Assembly (NCBI RefSeq): GCF_026343295.1
Contig: NZ_JAPELY010000001.1
Location: forward strand, 930,001 to 994,000
Direction of reading: 5' to 3'
Origin: Streptomyces sp. NBC_00083
GTDB lineage: Bacteria > Actinomycetota > Actinomycetes > Streptomycetales > Streptomycetaceae
Length of the DNA: 64,000 nt
This document shows positions 9,930-19,091 of the stretch, in pieces. The notes below the pieces were generated by a model. It did no database searches. It was not told where the DNA came from and was given only the letters and a program-made list of their open reading frames with translations. The translations under genes and the position numbers were made by a program. Position 1 is the first letter of the stretch; each line of letters starts with the position of its first letter.

Positions 9930-11435
9930 GTGACCGAGCAGCCCGACCCCAGTGAAGCCGACGACTTCGACGAGATCGTCGAGGCCGAGACGACCCGAGA
10001 CCCCGACCTGGCGGTGATCGAGGCCGGCAGCCGCACCCTGCGCACGCACGGCGGAGCGCCCCAGGGCGATGCCGCGCCGGGCCGCCCCGCCGACCCCGAG
10101 GTCGACGCGGCGCTGCGCGCGGTCGAGACCGAGCTGGCCGACCGCTGGGGCGAGACCAAGCTGGAGCCGTCGGTCCGCCGGATCGCCGCGCTGATGGACG
10201 TCCTCGGCGAGCCGCAGCGCGCCTACCCGACGATCCACATCACGGGCACCAACGGCAAGACCTCCACCGCCCGGATGATCGAGGCCCTGCTCGGCGCCTT
10301 CGAGCTGCGCACGGGGCGCTACACCTCGCCCCACGTCCAGTCGATCACCGAGCGCATCAGCCTGGACGGCCTGCCGATCCCCGCCGAGCGCTTCGTCGAG
10401 GCGTACGAGGACATCAAGCCGTACGTCGAGATGGTCGACGCCCGCGAGGAGTTCCGGCTCTCCTTCTTCGAGGTCGTCACCGGGATGGCGTACGCGGCCT
10501 TCGCGGACGCGCCGGTCGACGTGGCGGTCGTCGAGGTCGGCATGGGCGGCACCTGGGACGCGACGAACGTGATCGACGCGGGCGTCGCCGTCGTCACCCC
10601 CATCGACCTCGACCACACCGACCGGCTCGGCAACACCACGGGCGAGATCGCCACGGAGAAGTCCGGGATCATCAAGCAGGACGCCACGGTGATCCTGGCC
10701 CAGCAGCCCGTCAACGCGGCGCAGGTCATGCTGAAGAAGGCCGTCGAGACGGACGCCACGGTGGCCCGCGAGGGCATGGAGTTCGGCATCGTCGCGCGCG
10801 AGGTGGCCGTCGGCGGCCAGCTCCTGACGCTGCGGGGCCTGGGCGGGGAGTACGAGGAGATCTTCCTGCCGCTGTACGGGGCCCACCAGGCGCACAACGC
10901 GGTGGTGGCGCTCGCCGCGGTCGAGGCGTTCTTCGGCGTCGGCTCGCAGCAGCCCGGCCCGCTCGACATCGACACCGTCCGCAAGGCGTTCGCCTCCGTC
11001 GTCTCGCCGGGCCGCCTCGAAGTCGTACGCCGCTCGCCCACCGTGGTCCTGGACGCCGCGCACAACCCGGCCGGCGCCCGCGCCACCGCGGACGGCCTGA
11101 CCGAGGCGTTCGGCTTCTCCCGCCTGATCGGCGTGGTCGCGGCCAGCGCCGACAAGGACGTCAAGGGGTTGCTCGAAGCGTTCGAGCCGGTCTTCGCGGA
11201 GATCGTCGTCACCGCCAACACCTCCCAGCGCACCATGGACGTCGACGACCTGGCGGCGCTCGCCGTCGAGGTGTTCGGCGACGAGCGCGTGGTGGTCGAG
11301 CCGCGCCTGGACGACGCGATCGAGGCCGCCATCACCCTGGCCGAAGAGGAGGACGAGTACGCGGGAGCGGGCGTCCTCATCACCGGCTCCCTGTACACGG
11401 TCGGCGACGCCCGGCTCATGCTGAAGAGGGGCTGA
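9930..11435 (+). CDS. folC: Dihydrofolate synthase / folylpolyglutamate synthase
   Basis: Mur-ligase-family ATP enzyme that adds glutamate to dihydropteroate and to folates. The 501-residue protein has an acidic, probably disordered N-terminal tail of about 60 residues and then the P-loop GTNGKTS at 106-112, the SPH and EVGMGG motifs and the C-terminal glutamate-ligase domain with DAAHNP. The N-terminal tail makes it longer than the E. coli enzyme (about 420). The DUF4233 gene begins 4 nt after the stop, so the two are co-transcribed. Confidence 0.95.
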   Translation: MTEQPDPSEADDFDEIVEAETTRDPDLAVIEAGSRTLRTHGGAPQGDAAPGRPADPEVDAALRAVETELADRWGETKLEPSVRRIAALMDVLGEPQRAYPTIHITGTNGKTSTARMIEALLGAFELRTGRYTSPHVQSITERISLDGLPIPAERFVEAYEDIKPYVEMVDAREEFRLSFFEVVTGMAYAAFADAPVDVAVVEVGMGGTWDATNVIDAGVAVVTPIDLDHTDRLGNTTGEIATEKSGIIKQDATVILAQQPVNAAQVMLKKAVETDATVAREGMEFGIVAREVAVGGQLLTLRGLGGEYEEIFLPLYGAHQAHNAVVALAAVEAFFGVGSQQPGPLDIDTVRKAFASVVSPGRLEVVRRSPTVVLDAAHNPAGARATADGLTEAFGFSRLIGVVAASADKDVKGLLEAFEPVFAEIVVTANTSQRTMDVDDLAALAVEVFGDERVVVEPRLDDAIEAAITLAEEEDEYAGAGVLITGSLYTVGDARLMLKRG

Positions 11436-11439
11436 CCCG

Positions 11440-11802
11440 ATGCGTACGCTCTGCGCGTCCACCCTGATCGGTGAATTCTTCGTGATCGCCTTCGCGGGCC
11501 TGGTCGCGATGAAGGACCCCGACCTCACCACCGCCACCGTGTGGACGGTGTGCGGCATCGGCATGGTGCTCTCGGTGCTGCTCTGCGGGATGCTCGGCCG
11601 GCGCGGCGGCGTCGAGCTCGGCTGGGCCCTGCAGATCGCCCTGATCGCGAGCGGGTTCGCCGTCCCGCTGATGTTCTTCATGGGCGTCCTGTTCGGCGCC
11701 CTGTGGTGGGCCTCGGTGCACTACGGGCGGAAGATCGACGAAGCGAAGGCACGGTTCGCGGCGGCGGCCGAGGCGCAGGCCGCCGCGCAGCCGACCGCCT
11801 AG
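11440..11802 (+). CDS. DUF4233 family small membrane protein
   Basis: A 120-residue protein with three or four membrane helices (about 7-25, 33-52, 60-88) and a cytoplasmic Ala/Glu-rich tail from about 95. It matches the actinobacterial DUF4233 family, which is typically encoded directly after folC; no biochemical role is known to me. It starts 4 nt after the folC stop, so translation is probably coupled. Confidence 0.85.
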   Translation: MRTLCASTLIGEFFVIAFAGLVAMKDPDLTTATVWTVCGIGMVLSVLLCGMLGRRGGVELGWALQIALIASGFAVPLMFFMGVLFGALWWASVHYGRKIDEAKARFAAAAEAQAAAQPTA

Positions 11803-11889
11803 CCGGGGGTGGCGGGACCGGGTGACGGGGCCTCGGCTACACCCGGTAATCTCGGCGGACCGCACACGTTTGCCAAGGAGCCGCACACC

Positions 11890-12303
11890 ATGACGCAGCG
11901 CACCCTCGTCCTCCTCAAGCCGGACGCCGTCCGCCGCTCACTGGTCGGGGAGATCATCGGCCGCATCGAGCGCAAGGCGGGCTGGCAGATCACCGCCCTG
12001 GAACTGCGCACGCTGGACCAGGACACGCTGGAGCAGCACTACGGCGAGCACAAGGGCAAGCCCTTCTACGAGCCGCTGGTCGAGTTCATGTCCTCCGGCC
12101 CGGTCGTCGCTCTGGTGGCCGAAGGCGAGCGTGTGATCGAGGGCGTACGCCAATTGGCGGGTCCCACCGACCCGATCGCGGCGGCCCCCGGTTCGATCCG
12201 CGGCGATTTCGGCACCATCGTCCGGGAAAACCTCATCCACGCCTCGGATTCCGAGGAGTCGGCCGAGCGGGAACTGAAGATCTTCTTCCCGGGCCGCAGC
12301 TGA
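11890..12303 (+). CDS. ndk: Nucleoside diphosphate kinase
   Basis: Transfers the gamma phosphate of ATP to NDPs through a phospho-histidine, balancing NTP pools. The 137-residue length is typical. The catalytic His117 is in NLIHASDS and the nucleotide-binding KPDAV motif is at 10-14. An AAGGAG ribosome binding site at 11875-11880 supports ATG 11890. It is followed by an 11-bp hairpin terminator. Confidence 0.97.
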   Translation: MTQRTLVLLKPDAVRRSLVGEIIGRIERKAGWQITALELRTLDQDTLEQHYGEHKGKPFYEPLVEFMSSGPVVALVAEGERVIEGVRQLAGPTDPIAAAPGSIRGDFGTIVRENLIHASDSEESAERELKIFFPGRS

Positions 12304-12346
12304 TCGCATACTGACGCGATGTCAGCCATATAGCGCTCATGACCTG

Positions 12347-12373
12347 GGGCGACCGAAGGAATTTCGGTCGCCC
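12347..12373 (+). terminator. Terminator after ndk
   Basis: A perfect 11-bp stem (12347-12357 with 12363-12373) with a 5-nt loop lies 43 nt after the ndk stop and before the mreB promoter region. Confidence 0.75.
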
Positions 12374-12570
12374 TTGGGCATATGCGGGCCGACTTCGGGA
12401 ACGCATCGCCCCGACACGACGTCACCCATACTGAGGTGGACCACCGCGCCGTGTCCGCGCAGGCCGGACTACGATGGGGCCTCACGCTCAACGCACCCAC
12501 CTCGCCGACCTGAGAAGCCGTCAACGCTCGAATAGGGAAGGCCGGACGCATCCTCATGGGGAGCAACAAA

Positions 12571-13590
12571 ATGTCGTTCATCGGCCGTGACATGGCTGTC
12601 GACCTCGGGACCGCCAACACGCTGGTGTACGTCAGGGGCCGCGGAATCGTCCTGAACGAGCCGTCCGTCGTCGCCATCAACACCAACACCGGCGGCATCC
12701 TCGCGGTCGGCGCGGAAGCCAAGAAGATGATCGGCCGTACGCCGGGCAACATCGTTGCCGTACGACCGCTGAAGGACGGCGTGATCGCCGACTTCGAGAT
12801 CACCGAGCGGATGCTCCGCTACTTCATCCTGAAGATCCACAAGCGCCGGTACCTGGCCCGCCCGCGCGTCGTGGTCTGCGTGCCCTCGGGCATCACAGGA
12901 GTCGAGCGCCGCGCCGTCATCGAGGCCTCCACCCAGGCGGGTGCCCGCCAGGTGCACATCATCGAGGAGCCCATGGCCGCGGCCATCGGCTCGGGTCTGC
13001 CGGTCCATGAGGCCACCGGCAACATGGTGGTGGACATCGGCGGCGGCACCACCGAGGTCGCCGTGATCTCGCTCGGAGGAATCGTCACGGCGCAGTCGAT
13101 CCGCGTCGCGGGCGACGAGCTGGACAACGCGATCATCCAGCACATCAAGAAGGAGTACTCCCTCCTTCTCGGCGAGCGCACCGCGGAACAGATCAAGATC
13201 ACGATCGGTTCGGCGTACGACCTCGACAAGGACGAGCACACCGAGATCCGCGGCCGTGACCTCGTCTCCGGGCTGCCCAAGACCGTGGTGATCTCCGCGG
13301 CCGAGGTGCGCAAGGCGATCGAGGAACCCGTCAACGCGATCGTCGACGCCGTGAAGACGACCCTCGACAAGTGCCCGCCGGAGCTCTCCGGCGACATCAT
13401 GGACCGCGGCATCGTGCTGACCGGTGGCGGCGCCCTGCTGCGCGGCCTCGACGAGCGGCTGCGCCGCGAGACGGGCATGCCGATCCACATCGCCGAGGAC
13501 CCGCTGGACTCCGTCGCCCTGGGCTCGGGCAAGTGCGTGGAGGAGTTCGAGGCGCTCCAGCAGGTGCTCGACGCGCAGCCCCGCAGGTAG
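12571..13590 (+). CDS. mreB: Rod shape-determining protein MreB
   Basis: Actin-like ATPase. In Streptomyces it acts mainly in spore wall thickening rather than hyphal elongation. The sequence shows phosphate 1 [10 protein letters not shown], phosphate 2 [13 protein letters not shown] and TGGGALLRG, with the N-terminal MSFIGRD that targets MreB to membrane. From ATG 12571 it has 339 residues; this start has GGGGAG 7 nt upstream, whereas the in-frame ATG at 12556 (344 residues) has no well-placed site. It is the first gene of the mreBCD-PBP2-rodA cluster. A TACGAT box near 12470 is a candidate promoter -10. Confidence 0.96.
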   Translation: MSFIGRDMAVDLGTANTLVYVRGRGIVLNEPSVVAINTNTGGILAVGAEAKKMIGRTPGNIVAVRPLKDGVIADFEITERMLRYFILKIHKRRYLARPRVVVCVPSGITGVERRAVIEASTQAGARQVHIIEEPMAAAIGSGLPVHEATGNMVVDIGGGTTEVAVISLGGIVTAQSIRVAGDELDNAIIQHIKKEYSLLLGERTAEQIKITIGSAYDLDKDEHTEIRGRDLVSGLPKTVVISAAEVRKAIEEPVNAIVDAVKTTLDKCPPELSGDIMDRGIVLTGGGALLRGLDERLRRETGMPIHIAEDPLDSVALGSGKCVEEFEALQQVLDAQPRR

Positions 13591-13606
13591 CTCCGGACCC
13601 TGCCGT

Positions 13607-13640
13607 CCGCCGTATGGGTCACTGCCAACCCGTACGGCGG
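13607..13640 (+). terminator. Hairpin between mreB and mreC
   Basis: A 13-bp stem (13607-13619 with 13628-13640, one G-T pair) is a partial terminator or mRNA processing point. It fits mreB being expressed more strongly than mreCD. Confidence 0.6.
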
Positions 13641-13653
13641 ATCGTTGATATAC

Positions 13654-13680
13654 AGATCGAAGAGATCTTGTAGATCACCC
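13654..13680 (+). repeat. Three 9-bp iterons before mreC
   Basis: AGATC occurs at 13654, 13663 and 13672, exactly 9 nt apart, within an unusually AT-rich stretch that ends 9 nt before the mreC ATG. This looks like a phased protein-binding site or promoter region for mreC-mreD-mrdA-rodA. Confidence 0.45.
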
Positions 13681-13688
13681 ACATTCCT

Positions 13689-14843
13689 ATGAGGAAGGCA
13701 CGGCCGCCGCACGTGAGGGACACACGAGAGAGCCGGCTGCTCCTGGTGCTGCTGATCGCCGTAGCGTTCGCGCTGATCACGGTCGACATCAGAGGCGGGG
13801 CGAATTCACCGGTGGACGGCGCCCGGCAGGCCGCCGCCGCGGTCTTCGGACCGGTGGAGAACGGGGTCGCGGCCGCCGTCGACCCGGTCGGCAACGCGAT
13901 CGGCGCGGTACGCGACTCCGGCAAGCGCCACGACAGGATCTCCGCACTCCAGGCCGAGAACGAGGCGCTCAAGCAGCGGCTCGGCAGCGACGCCCGCAAC
14001 CGCAGCCGTCTCAATCAGCTCGACTCGATGCTGAAGACGGCGGGCGAGGGCCAGTACGGCATCAAGGCCGCCCAGGTCGTCGCCATAGGAGCGGCCCAGG
14101 GCTTCTCCTGGACGGTCACCATCGACGCCGGGTCCAACGACGGCATCCAGCGCGACATGACGGTGCTCAACGGCGACGGGCTGGTCGGGCGGGTCACCAC
14201 CGTCGGGCCCTCCACCTCCACCGTCCTGCTCGCCAACGACCCCGACTTCACGGTCGGCACCCGGATGGAGAAGAGCGACGAGCTCGGCTTCGCCACCGGC
14301 CACGGCGACCGGCCGCTGTCGGTCCAGCTCCTCAACGGCAAGGCCAAGGTCAGCCCAGGCGACCGCCTGGTGACCTTCGGATCGCAGGCCGACAAGCCGT
14401 TCGTGCCCGGCGTCCCGGTCGGCGAGGTCGTCAAGGTCGACCCCTCGGGCGGCGACCTCACGCGCACCATCTACGTACGCCCCTATGTCGGCTTCACCAA
14501 GCTCGACATCGTCGGCGTCGTCGTCCAGGCCCCGCGCACCGACCCGCGCGACCAGGTGCTGCCCGCCAAACCGAAGCCCACCCCGACGCCCACGGTCACC
14601 GTCACGGCCACCCCGTCCGGCAACCCGACCCCCAACGGCCAGGGCAACACGGACATCGCCAACCAGAACGCGATCCCCGACCCCAACGCCGACCCGGCCA
14701 AGCCCGACCCGCAGGCGGGCAACGCCAACCCGCCGGCCGGCAACGCCAACCCGCCGGCCGGACAGAACGGGAACGCCAATCCGAATCCGCCCAACCCCAA
14801 CGGCGATCCGAACGGCCAAGCCAACGCCGACGGCGAGCAGTAG
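13689..14843 (+). CDS. mreC: Rod shape-determining protein MreC
   Basis: Bitopic scaffold linking MreB inside to PBP2 outside the membrane. The 384-residue protein has a membrane helix at about 17-34, a coiled coil at about 75-110 and two beta-barrel domains (about 120-285). The last 90 residues are a Pro/Asn/Gly-rich extension with repeated GNANPPA units, not part of the conserved fold and probably spanning the wall. ATG 13689 has no ribosome binding site; GTG 13713 is a possible alternative with GAGGAAGG 14 nt upstream. mreD starts 12 nt after the stop. Confidence 0.94.
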   Translation: MRKARPPHVRDTRESRLLLVLLIAVAFALITVDIRGGANSPVDGARQAAAAVFGPVENGVAAAVDPVGNAIGAVRDSGKRHDRISALQAENEALKQRLGSDARNRSRLNQLDSMLKTAGEGQYGIKAAQVVAIGAAQGFSWTVTIDAGSNDGIQRDMTVLNGDGLVGRVTTVGPSTSTVLLANDPDFTVGTRMEKSDELGFATGHGDRPLSVQLLNGKAKVSPGDRLVTFGSQADKPFVPGVPVGEVVKVDPSGGDLTRTIYVRPYVGFTKLDIVGVVVQAPRTDPRDQVLPAKPKPTPTPTVTVTATPSGNPTPNGQGNTDIANQNAIPDPNADPAKPDPQAGNANPPAGNANPPAGQNGNANPNPPNPNGDPNGQANADGEQ

Positions 14844-14855
14844 GAGCTGATCCAG

Positions 14856-15527
14856 ATGCGTGTCAACAGGGTCATCCTCTCCTCCGCCCTGATCGTCGTC
14901 GCCCTCGTCATCCAGGTGAGCGTCCTCGCCCGCCTCCAACTCCCCGGCGCCGTACCGGACTTGGTGCTGCTGACCGTGCTCGGTCTCGCCCTGGTCTACG
15001 GCCACCTCGGCGGCGCCTTCGTCGGCTTCGGCGCGGGGCTGCTCGCCGATCTCGCGCCCCCCGCCGACCACGCCGCCGGGCGGTACGCCCTCGTGCTCTG
15101 CGTGATCGGCTATCTCGCCGGCCTCGCCAAGCCCGACCACGGCCGGCTGCGCAGCGCGGCCGGGCCGATGCTGGTGGTGGTCGGCGCGGCCATCGGCTCG
15201 ACGCTGCTCTACGCCACGGTCGGCGCCCTGGTGGGGGACACCGCGGCCCGCCATGTCGGCCTGCCCAGCCTGCTGTTCACGGCCACGCTCTACGACCTGC
15301 TGCTCGCGCCGTTCACCGTGCCCCTGATCATGGCGATCGCCCGGCGCGCCGAGAACGATCCGCTCGCGGACACCGGCGGCGGCAGCCCCAAGAACAACAT
15401 CGCCTCCGGCTGGCTCTCCGGCGGCACCGGCCTGCGCATCGGCGGCCAGCGCGGCGGCCTGCGCGTCAAGGCCGCCAGGAACAGGGCGGCCCGCGCCGGC
15501 CGCATCAAGGGCGTCAAGCGACTGTGA
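14856..15527 (+). CDS. mreD: Rod shape-determining protein MreD
   Basis: Integral membrane component of the elongation complex, bridging MreC and RodA/PBP2. The 223-residue protein has five or six helices in residues 5-165, then a positively charged cytoplasmic tail of about 55 residues rich in Arg, Lys and Gly that is longer than in E. coli MreD. A GGAG site about 9 nt before ATG 14856 supports the start. It is in one operon with mreC and mrdA. Confidence 0.92.
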   Translation: MRVNRVILSSALIVVALVIQVSVLARLQLPGAVPDLVLLTVLGLALVYGHLGGAFVGFGAGLLADLAPPADHAAGRYALVLCVIGYLAGLAKPDHGRLRSAAGPMLVVVGAAIGSTLLYATVGALVGDTAARHVGLPSLLFTATLYDLLLAPFTVPLIMAIARRAENDPLADTGGGSPKNNIASGWLSGGTGLRIGGQRGGLRVKAARNRAARAGRIKGVKRL

Positions 15528-15546
15528 ACCAGGGGGTCGGCACAGC

Positions 15547-17799
15547 ATGAGCAACATCCCCGAGACGGGCCGCACCCCCCGGGTGCAGATCCGGCTCATC
15601 ATCATCCAGGTCCTGGTCTTCTCGCTCCTGCTCACGCTGGGCGGACGCCTGTGGTACCTCCAGATCCGCAACGGCCAGCAGTACGAGGACGAGGCGAAGA
15701 ACAACCACGTCCAGCAGGTGGTCCAGCCCGCGGTGCGCGGTTCGATCCTCGACGCCCGCGGTGTGCCGCTCGCCGACAACGAGACCCGTCTCGTGGTCTC
15801 CGCCTCGCGCACCGACCTGTCGAAGATGCCCGACCGCGGCAAGGCCGTCCTGACCCGGCTCGCCGGGGTGCTCGGCATGAAGCCGCAGGACGTCATGGAC
15901 AAGGTCAGGCTCTGCGACGCCAAGACCCCCAAGCCCTGCTGGAACGGCTCCCCGTACCAGCCGATCCCCGTCACCGACAAGGCGACCACCCAGCAGGCGC
16001 TCCAGATCCGCGAGCGCTCCGAGGACTTCCCCGGCATCACCGCCGACCCGACCGCCGTGCGCCGCTATCCCGCGCCCGGCAAGTCCAACACCTCCCAGGT
16101 CCTCGGCTACCTCTCGCCCGTCACCGACGACGAGATCACCAAGGCGAAGGACACCGACTCGCCGTATCTGCGCTCCGACCAGGTGGGCCGCTCGGGACTT
16201 GAGCGCACCTACGACAAGCAGCTGCGCGGCAAGGCGGGCGTGACGCGGTACGAGGTCGACAACCTCGGGCGGGTCATCGGCCAGGCCGAGAGCGACAAGG
16301 CGCAGCCCGGCGCGAACGTCGTCACGTCGATAGACGCACGGGTGCAGGCGGTGGCCGAGTACGAGCTGAACAACGCGATGGTCGAGGCCCGCCAGCAGTA
16401 CGACAAGATCACCAACGAGAACTACAAGGCGGACTCCGGCGCGGTGGTCGTCATGGAGGCCAAGACCGGGCGGATCGTCGCCATGGCCTCGGCGCCCTCC
16501 TACGACCCGAACGTCTGGGTCGGCGGCATCTCCGGCAAGGACTACCAGGCGCTGACCGGCAAGGACAGCGACTACCCGCTCCTGAACCGGGCCATACAGG
16601 GTCAGGCCGCGCCCGGTTCGACGTTCAAGGTGGTCTCCACGGCCGCCGCGGTCGAGGCCGGCTACAAGTGGGACGGCGGCTACCCCTGCACCAGCTCGTA
16701 CTCCGTGGGCGGCCAGGTCTTCAAGAACTTCGAGGGTGAGAACTTCGGCCCCATCTCGCTGGGCCGCGCCCTGGAGGTCTCCTGCGACACCGTCTTCTAC
16801 GGACTCGCCGACAACGAGTGGAAGAAGGACGGCGGGATCAACCCGAAGAAGGGCCAGCCCAAGGACTACTTCTACAAGGCGGCCCACCAGTTCGGCCTCG
16901 GCAAGGTCACCGGAGTGGACCTGCCCAATGAGGTCACCGGCCGCGTCCCCGACCGCCAGTGGAAGTCCGACTACTGGACGGCCAACAAGGACGGCTGGTG
17001 CAAGACGGGCAAGAAGGACGGCAGTTACGTCGAGAAGATCGCGTACGAGAACTGCCTCGAAGGCAACAAGATGCGCGAGGGCGACTCGATCAACTACTCC
17101 ATCGGCCAGGGCGACACCCTCGTCACGCCGATCCAGGAGGCCATGATCTACGGGGCGATCGCCAACGGCGGCACCATGCACGCCCCGACCATCGGCAAGG
17201 CGATCATCAGCGCCGACGGCAAGTCGGTCCAGGAGATCAAGCCGAGGGTCAATGGCAGGCTCCCCGTCACCCAGGCCACCATCGACGGCTTCAACAAGGC
17301 CCTCGCGGGCGTCGTCACCAGCGGTACCGCCGCCTGGAAGTTCCAGGGCTGGCCGCAGGACAAGGTCGAACTGCACGCCAAGACCGGCACCGCCGAGGTC
17401 TACGGCAAGCAGACCACCTCATGGCTGGCCACCTACTCCAAGGACTACACGGTCGTCATGACGATCGCCCAGGCCGGTACGGGTTCCGGCGCCTCCGGTG
17501 AGGCCGTCCGCAAGATCTACGAGGCGATGTACGGCATCGACGACGCCGGCAAGCAGGACCTCAAGCGCGCCCTGCTCCCGCAGCCCGAGCAGGCCCTGCC
17601 CAAGATCCAGGCCGACGGCTCCATCGACGCGCCCACCGTCGCCGCGTACGACCCGAACGCAGGCAAGACCAAGGACAAGGCGGACAAGGCCGACGCGGCC
17701 GACAAGACCAACGGCACCAAGCAGCCCGACGGCCAGCCGCAGCAGCCCGCCAACCCTCCGGCGGACACCGTCGACAACCGCAACCCGCGAAGGGACTAG
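15547..17799 (+). CDS. mrdA: Penicillin-binding protein 2 (peptidoglycan transpeptidase)
   Basis: Class B PBP that cross-links new glycan strands made by RodA. The 750-residue protein has one N-terminal membrane helix (about 17-37), a dimerisation/pedestal domain and a transpeptidase domain with the catalytic S358-T-F-K361, the second motif as S-C-D in EVSCDTVFYG and K612-T-G614. The C-terminal 70 residues are low complexity (Lys/Asp/Pro). It starts 19 nt after mreD and ends 4 nt before rodA, so the enzyme pair is made together. Confidence 0.96.
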   Translation: MSNIPETGRTPRVQIRLIIIQVLVFSLLLTLGGRLWYLQIRNGQQYEDEAKNNHVQQVVQPAVRGSILDARGVPLADNETRLVVSASRTDLSKMPDRGKAVLTRLAGVLGMKPQDVMDKVRLCDAKTPKPCWNGSPYQPIPVTDKATTQQALQIRERSEDFPGITADPTAVRRYPAPGKSNTSQVLGYLSPVTDDEITKAKDTDSPYLRSDQVGRSGLERTYDKQLRGKAGVTRYEVDNLGRVIGQAESDKAQPGANVVTSIDARVQAVAEYELNNAMVEARQQYDKITNENYKADSGAVVVMEAKTGRIVAMASAPSYDPNVWVGGISGKDYQALTGKDSDYPLLNRAIQGQAAPGSTFKVVSTAAAVEAGYKWDGGYPCTSSYSVGGQVFKNFEGENFGPISLGRALEVSCDTVFYGLADNEWKKDGGINPKKGQPKDYFYKAAHQFGLGKVTGVDLPNEVTGRVPDRQWKSDYWTANKDGWCKTGKKDGSYVEKIAYENCLEGNKMREGDSINYSIGQGDTLVTPIQEAMIYGAIANGGTMHAPTIGKAIISADGKSVQEIKPRVNGRLPVTQATIDGFNKALAGVVTSGTAAWKFQGWPQDKVELHAKTGTAEVYGKQTTSWLATYSKDYTVVMTIAQAGTGSGASGEAVRKIYEAMYGIDDAGKQDLKRALLPQPEQALPKIQADGSIDAPTVAAYDPNAGKTKDKADKADAADKTNGTKQPDGQPQQPANPPADTVDNRNPRRD

Positions 17800-17803
17800 C
17801 GCC

Positions 17804-18997
17804 ATGGCAGGCTTCTCCGTACCGCGCTACGCCCCCAAGGAGCGCGGCGCCTTCGCCAAGCTGACCGCACGCGACTCAGTGGTGCGCAGGCTCGACTGGC
17901 CGCTGCTCCTGTCGGCCGTCGCGCTCTGCCTCATCGGCTCGCTCCTCGTGTGGTCGGCGACCCGTAACCGCACCGCCATCAACCAGGGCGACCCGTACTT
18001 CTTCCTGATCCGGCACATCATGAACGCGGGCATCGGGCTCTGCCTGATGATCGGCACCATCTGGCTCGGCCACCGCACCCTGCGCGGCGCGGTGCCGATC
18101 CTGTACGGGCTGTCCATCCTGCTGCTGCTCGCGGTGCTCTCGCCGCTCGGCGCCACCGTCAACGGCGCGCACTCCTGGATCGTGCTCGGCGGCGGCTTCT
18201 CCCTTCAGCCCTCCGAGTTCGCGAAGATCGCGATCATCCTGTGCATGGCGATGCTGCTGGCCGCCCGGGTGGACGCGGGCGATCAGGTGCACCCCGACCA
18301 CCGCACGGTGGTCAAGGCGCTCGCACTCGCCATGGTGCCGATCGGCTGCATCATGCTCATGCCCGACCTCGGCTCCACCATGGTCATCGTCGTGATCATC
18401 CTCGGCGTGCTGCTCGCCTCCGGGGCGTCCAACCGGTGGATCGTCGGACTCCTCGGCGCCGGCGTGCTCGGTGCGGTCCTCGTGGCCGCGCTCGGGATAC
18501 TGGACAAGTACCAGATCAACCGCTTCGCCGCGTTCGCCAACCCCAACCTCGACCCCGCCGGCGTCGGCTACAACACCGGCCAGGCCAGGATCGCGATCGG
18601 CTCCGGCGGGCTCACCGGCACCGGGCTCTTCAAGGGCTCCCAGACCACCGGGCAGTTCGTCCCCGAACAGCAGACGGACTTCGTCTTCACCGTCGCGGGC
18701 GAGGAACTCGGCTTCGTCGGCGCAGGGTTGATCATCGTTCTGATCGGCGTCATCCTCTGGCGCGCCTGCCGCATCGCCCGCGAGACGACCGAGCTGTACG
18801 GCACGATCGTCGCGGCCGGCATCATCGCCTGGTTCGCCTTCCAGTCGTTCGAGAACATCGGCATGACGCTGGGCATCATGCCCGTCGCGGGCATCCCGCT
18901 GCCCTTCGTCTCCTACGGAGGGTCCTCGATGTTCGCGGTGTGGGTGGCCATAGGGCTCCTCCAGTCGATCCGGGTGCAGCGGCCGATAACGGCGTAG
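17804..18997 (+). CDS. rodA: Peptidoglycan glycosyltransferase RodA (Sfr in Streptomyces)
   Basis: SEDS-family polymerase of lipid II, partner of the PBP2 encoded just upstream. The 397-residue protein has about ten membrane helices and SEDS signatures: NGAHSWIVLGG, LQPSEFAK, the PEQQTDFVF segment near 285 and the C-terminal GIPLPFVSYGGSSM. ATG 17804 lies 4 nt after the PBP2 stop. A 9-bp hairpin (19023-19031 with 19048-19056) follows and closes the cluster. Confidence 0.96.
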   Translation: MAGFSVPRYAPKERGAFAKLTARDSVVRRLDWPLLLSAVALCLIGSLLVWSATRNRTAINQGDPYFFLIRHIMNAGIGLCLMIGTIWLGHRTLRGAVPILYGLSILLLLAVLSPLGATVNGAHSWIVLGGGFSLQPSEFAKIAIILCMAMLLAARVDAGDQVHPDHRTVVKALALAMVPIGCIMLMPDLGSTMVIVVIILGVLLASGASNRWIVGLLGAGVLGAVLVAALGILDKYQINRFAAFANPNLDPAGVGYNTGQARIAIGSGGLTGTGLFKGSQTTGQFVPEQQTDFVFTVAGEELGFVGAGLIIVLIGVILWRACRIARETTELYGTIVAAGIIAWFAFQSFENIGMTLGIMPVAGIPLPFVSYGGSSMFAVWVAIGLLQSIRVQRPITA

Positions 18998-19022
18998 CCC
19001 GCCCCGGCGGCACGACGGACAA

Positions 19023-19056
19023 GGGCGCCGGACCGGCCATCGCGGGCCCGGCGCCC
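19023..19056 (+). terminator. Terminator after rodA
   Basis: A 9-bp G/C stem with a 16-nt loop lies 25 nt after the rodA stop and before the promoter of the CYTH gene. Confidence 0.55.
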
Positions 19057-19079
19057 TGCCGTTCGGCGCGAAACGCGCC

Positions 19080-19085
19080 TAGATT
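19080..19085 (+). promoter_or_regulatory. -10 element of the CYTH/CHAD gene, leaderless
   Basis: TAGATT ends 6 nt before ATG 19092, with no ribosome binding site between. Confidence 0.55.
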
Positions 19086-19091
19086 CGGTTC

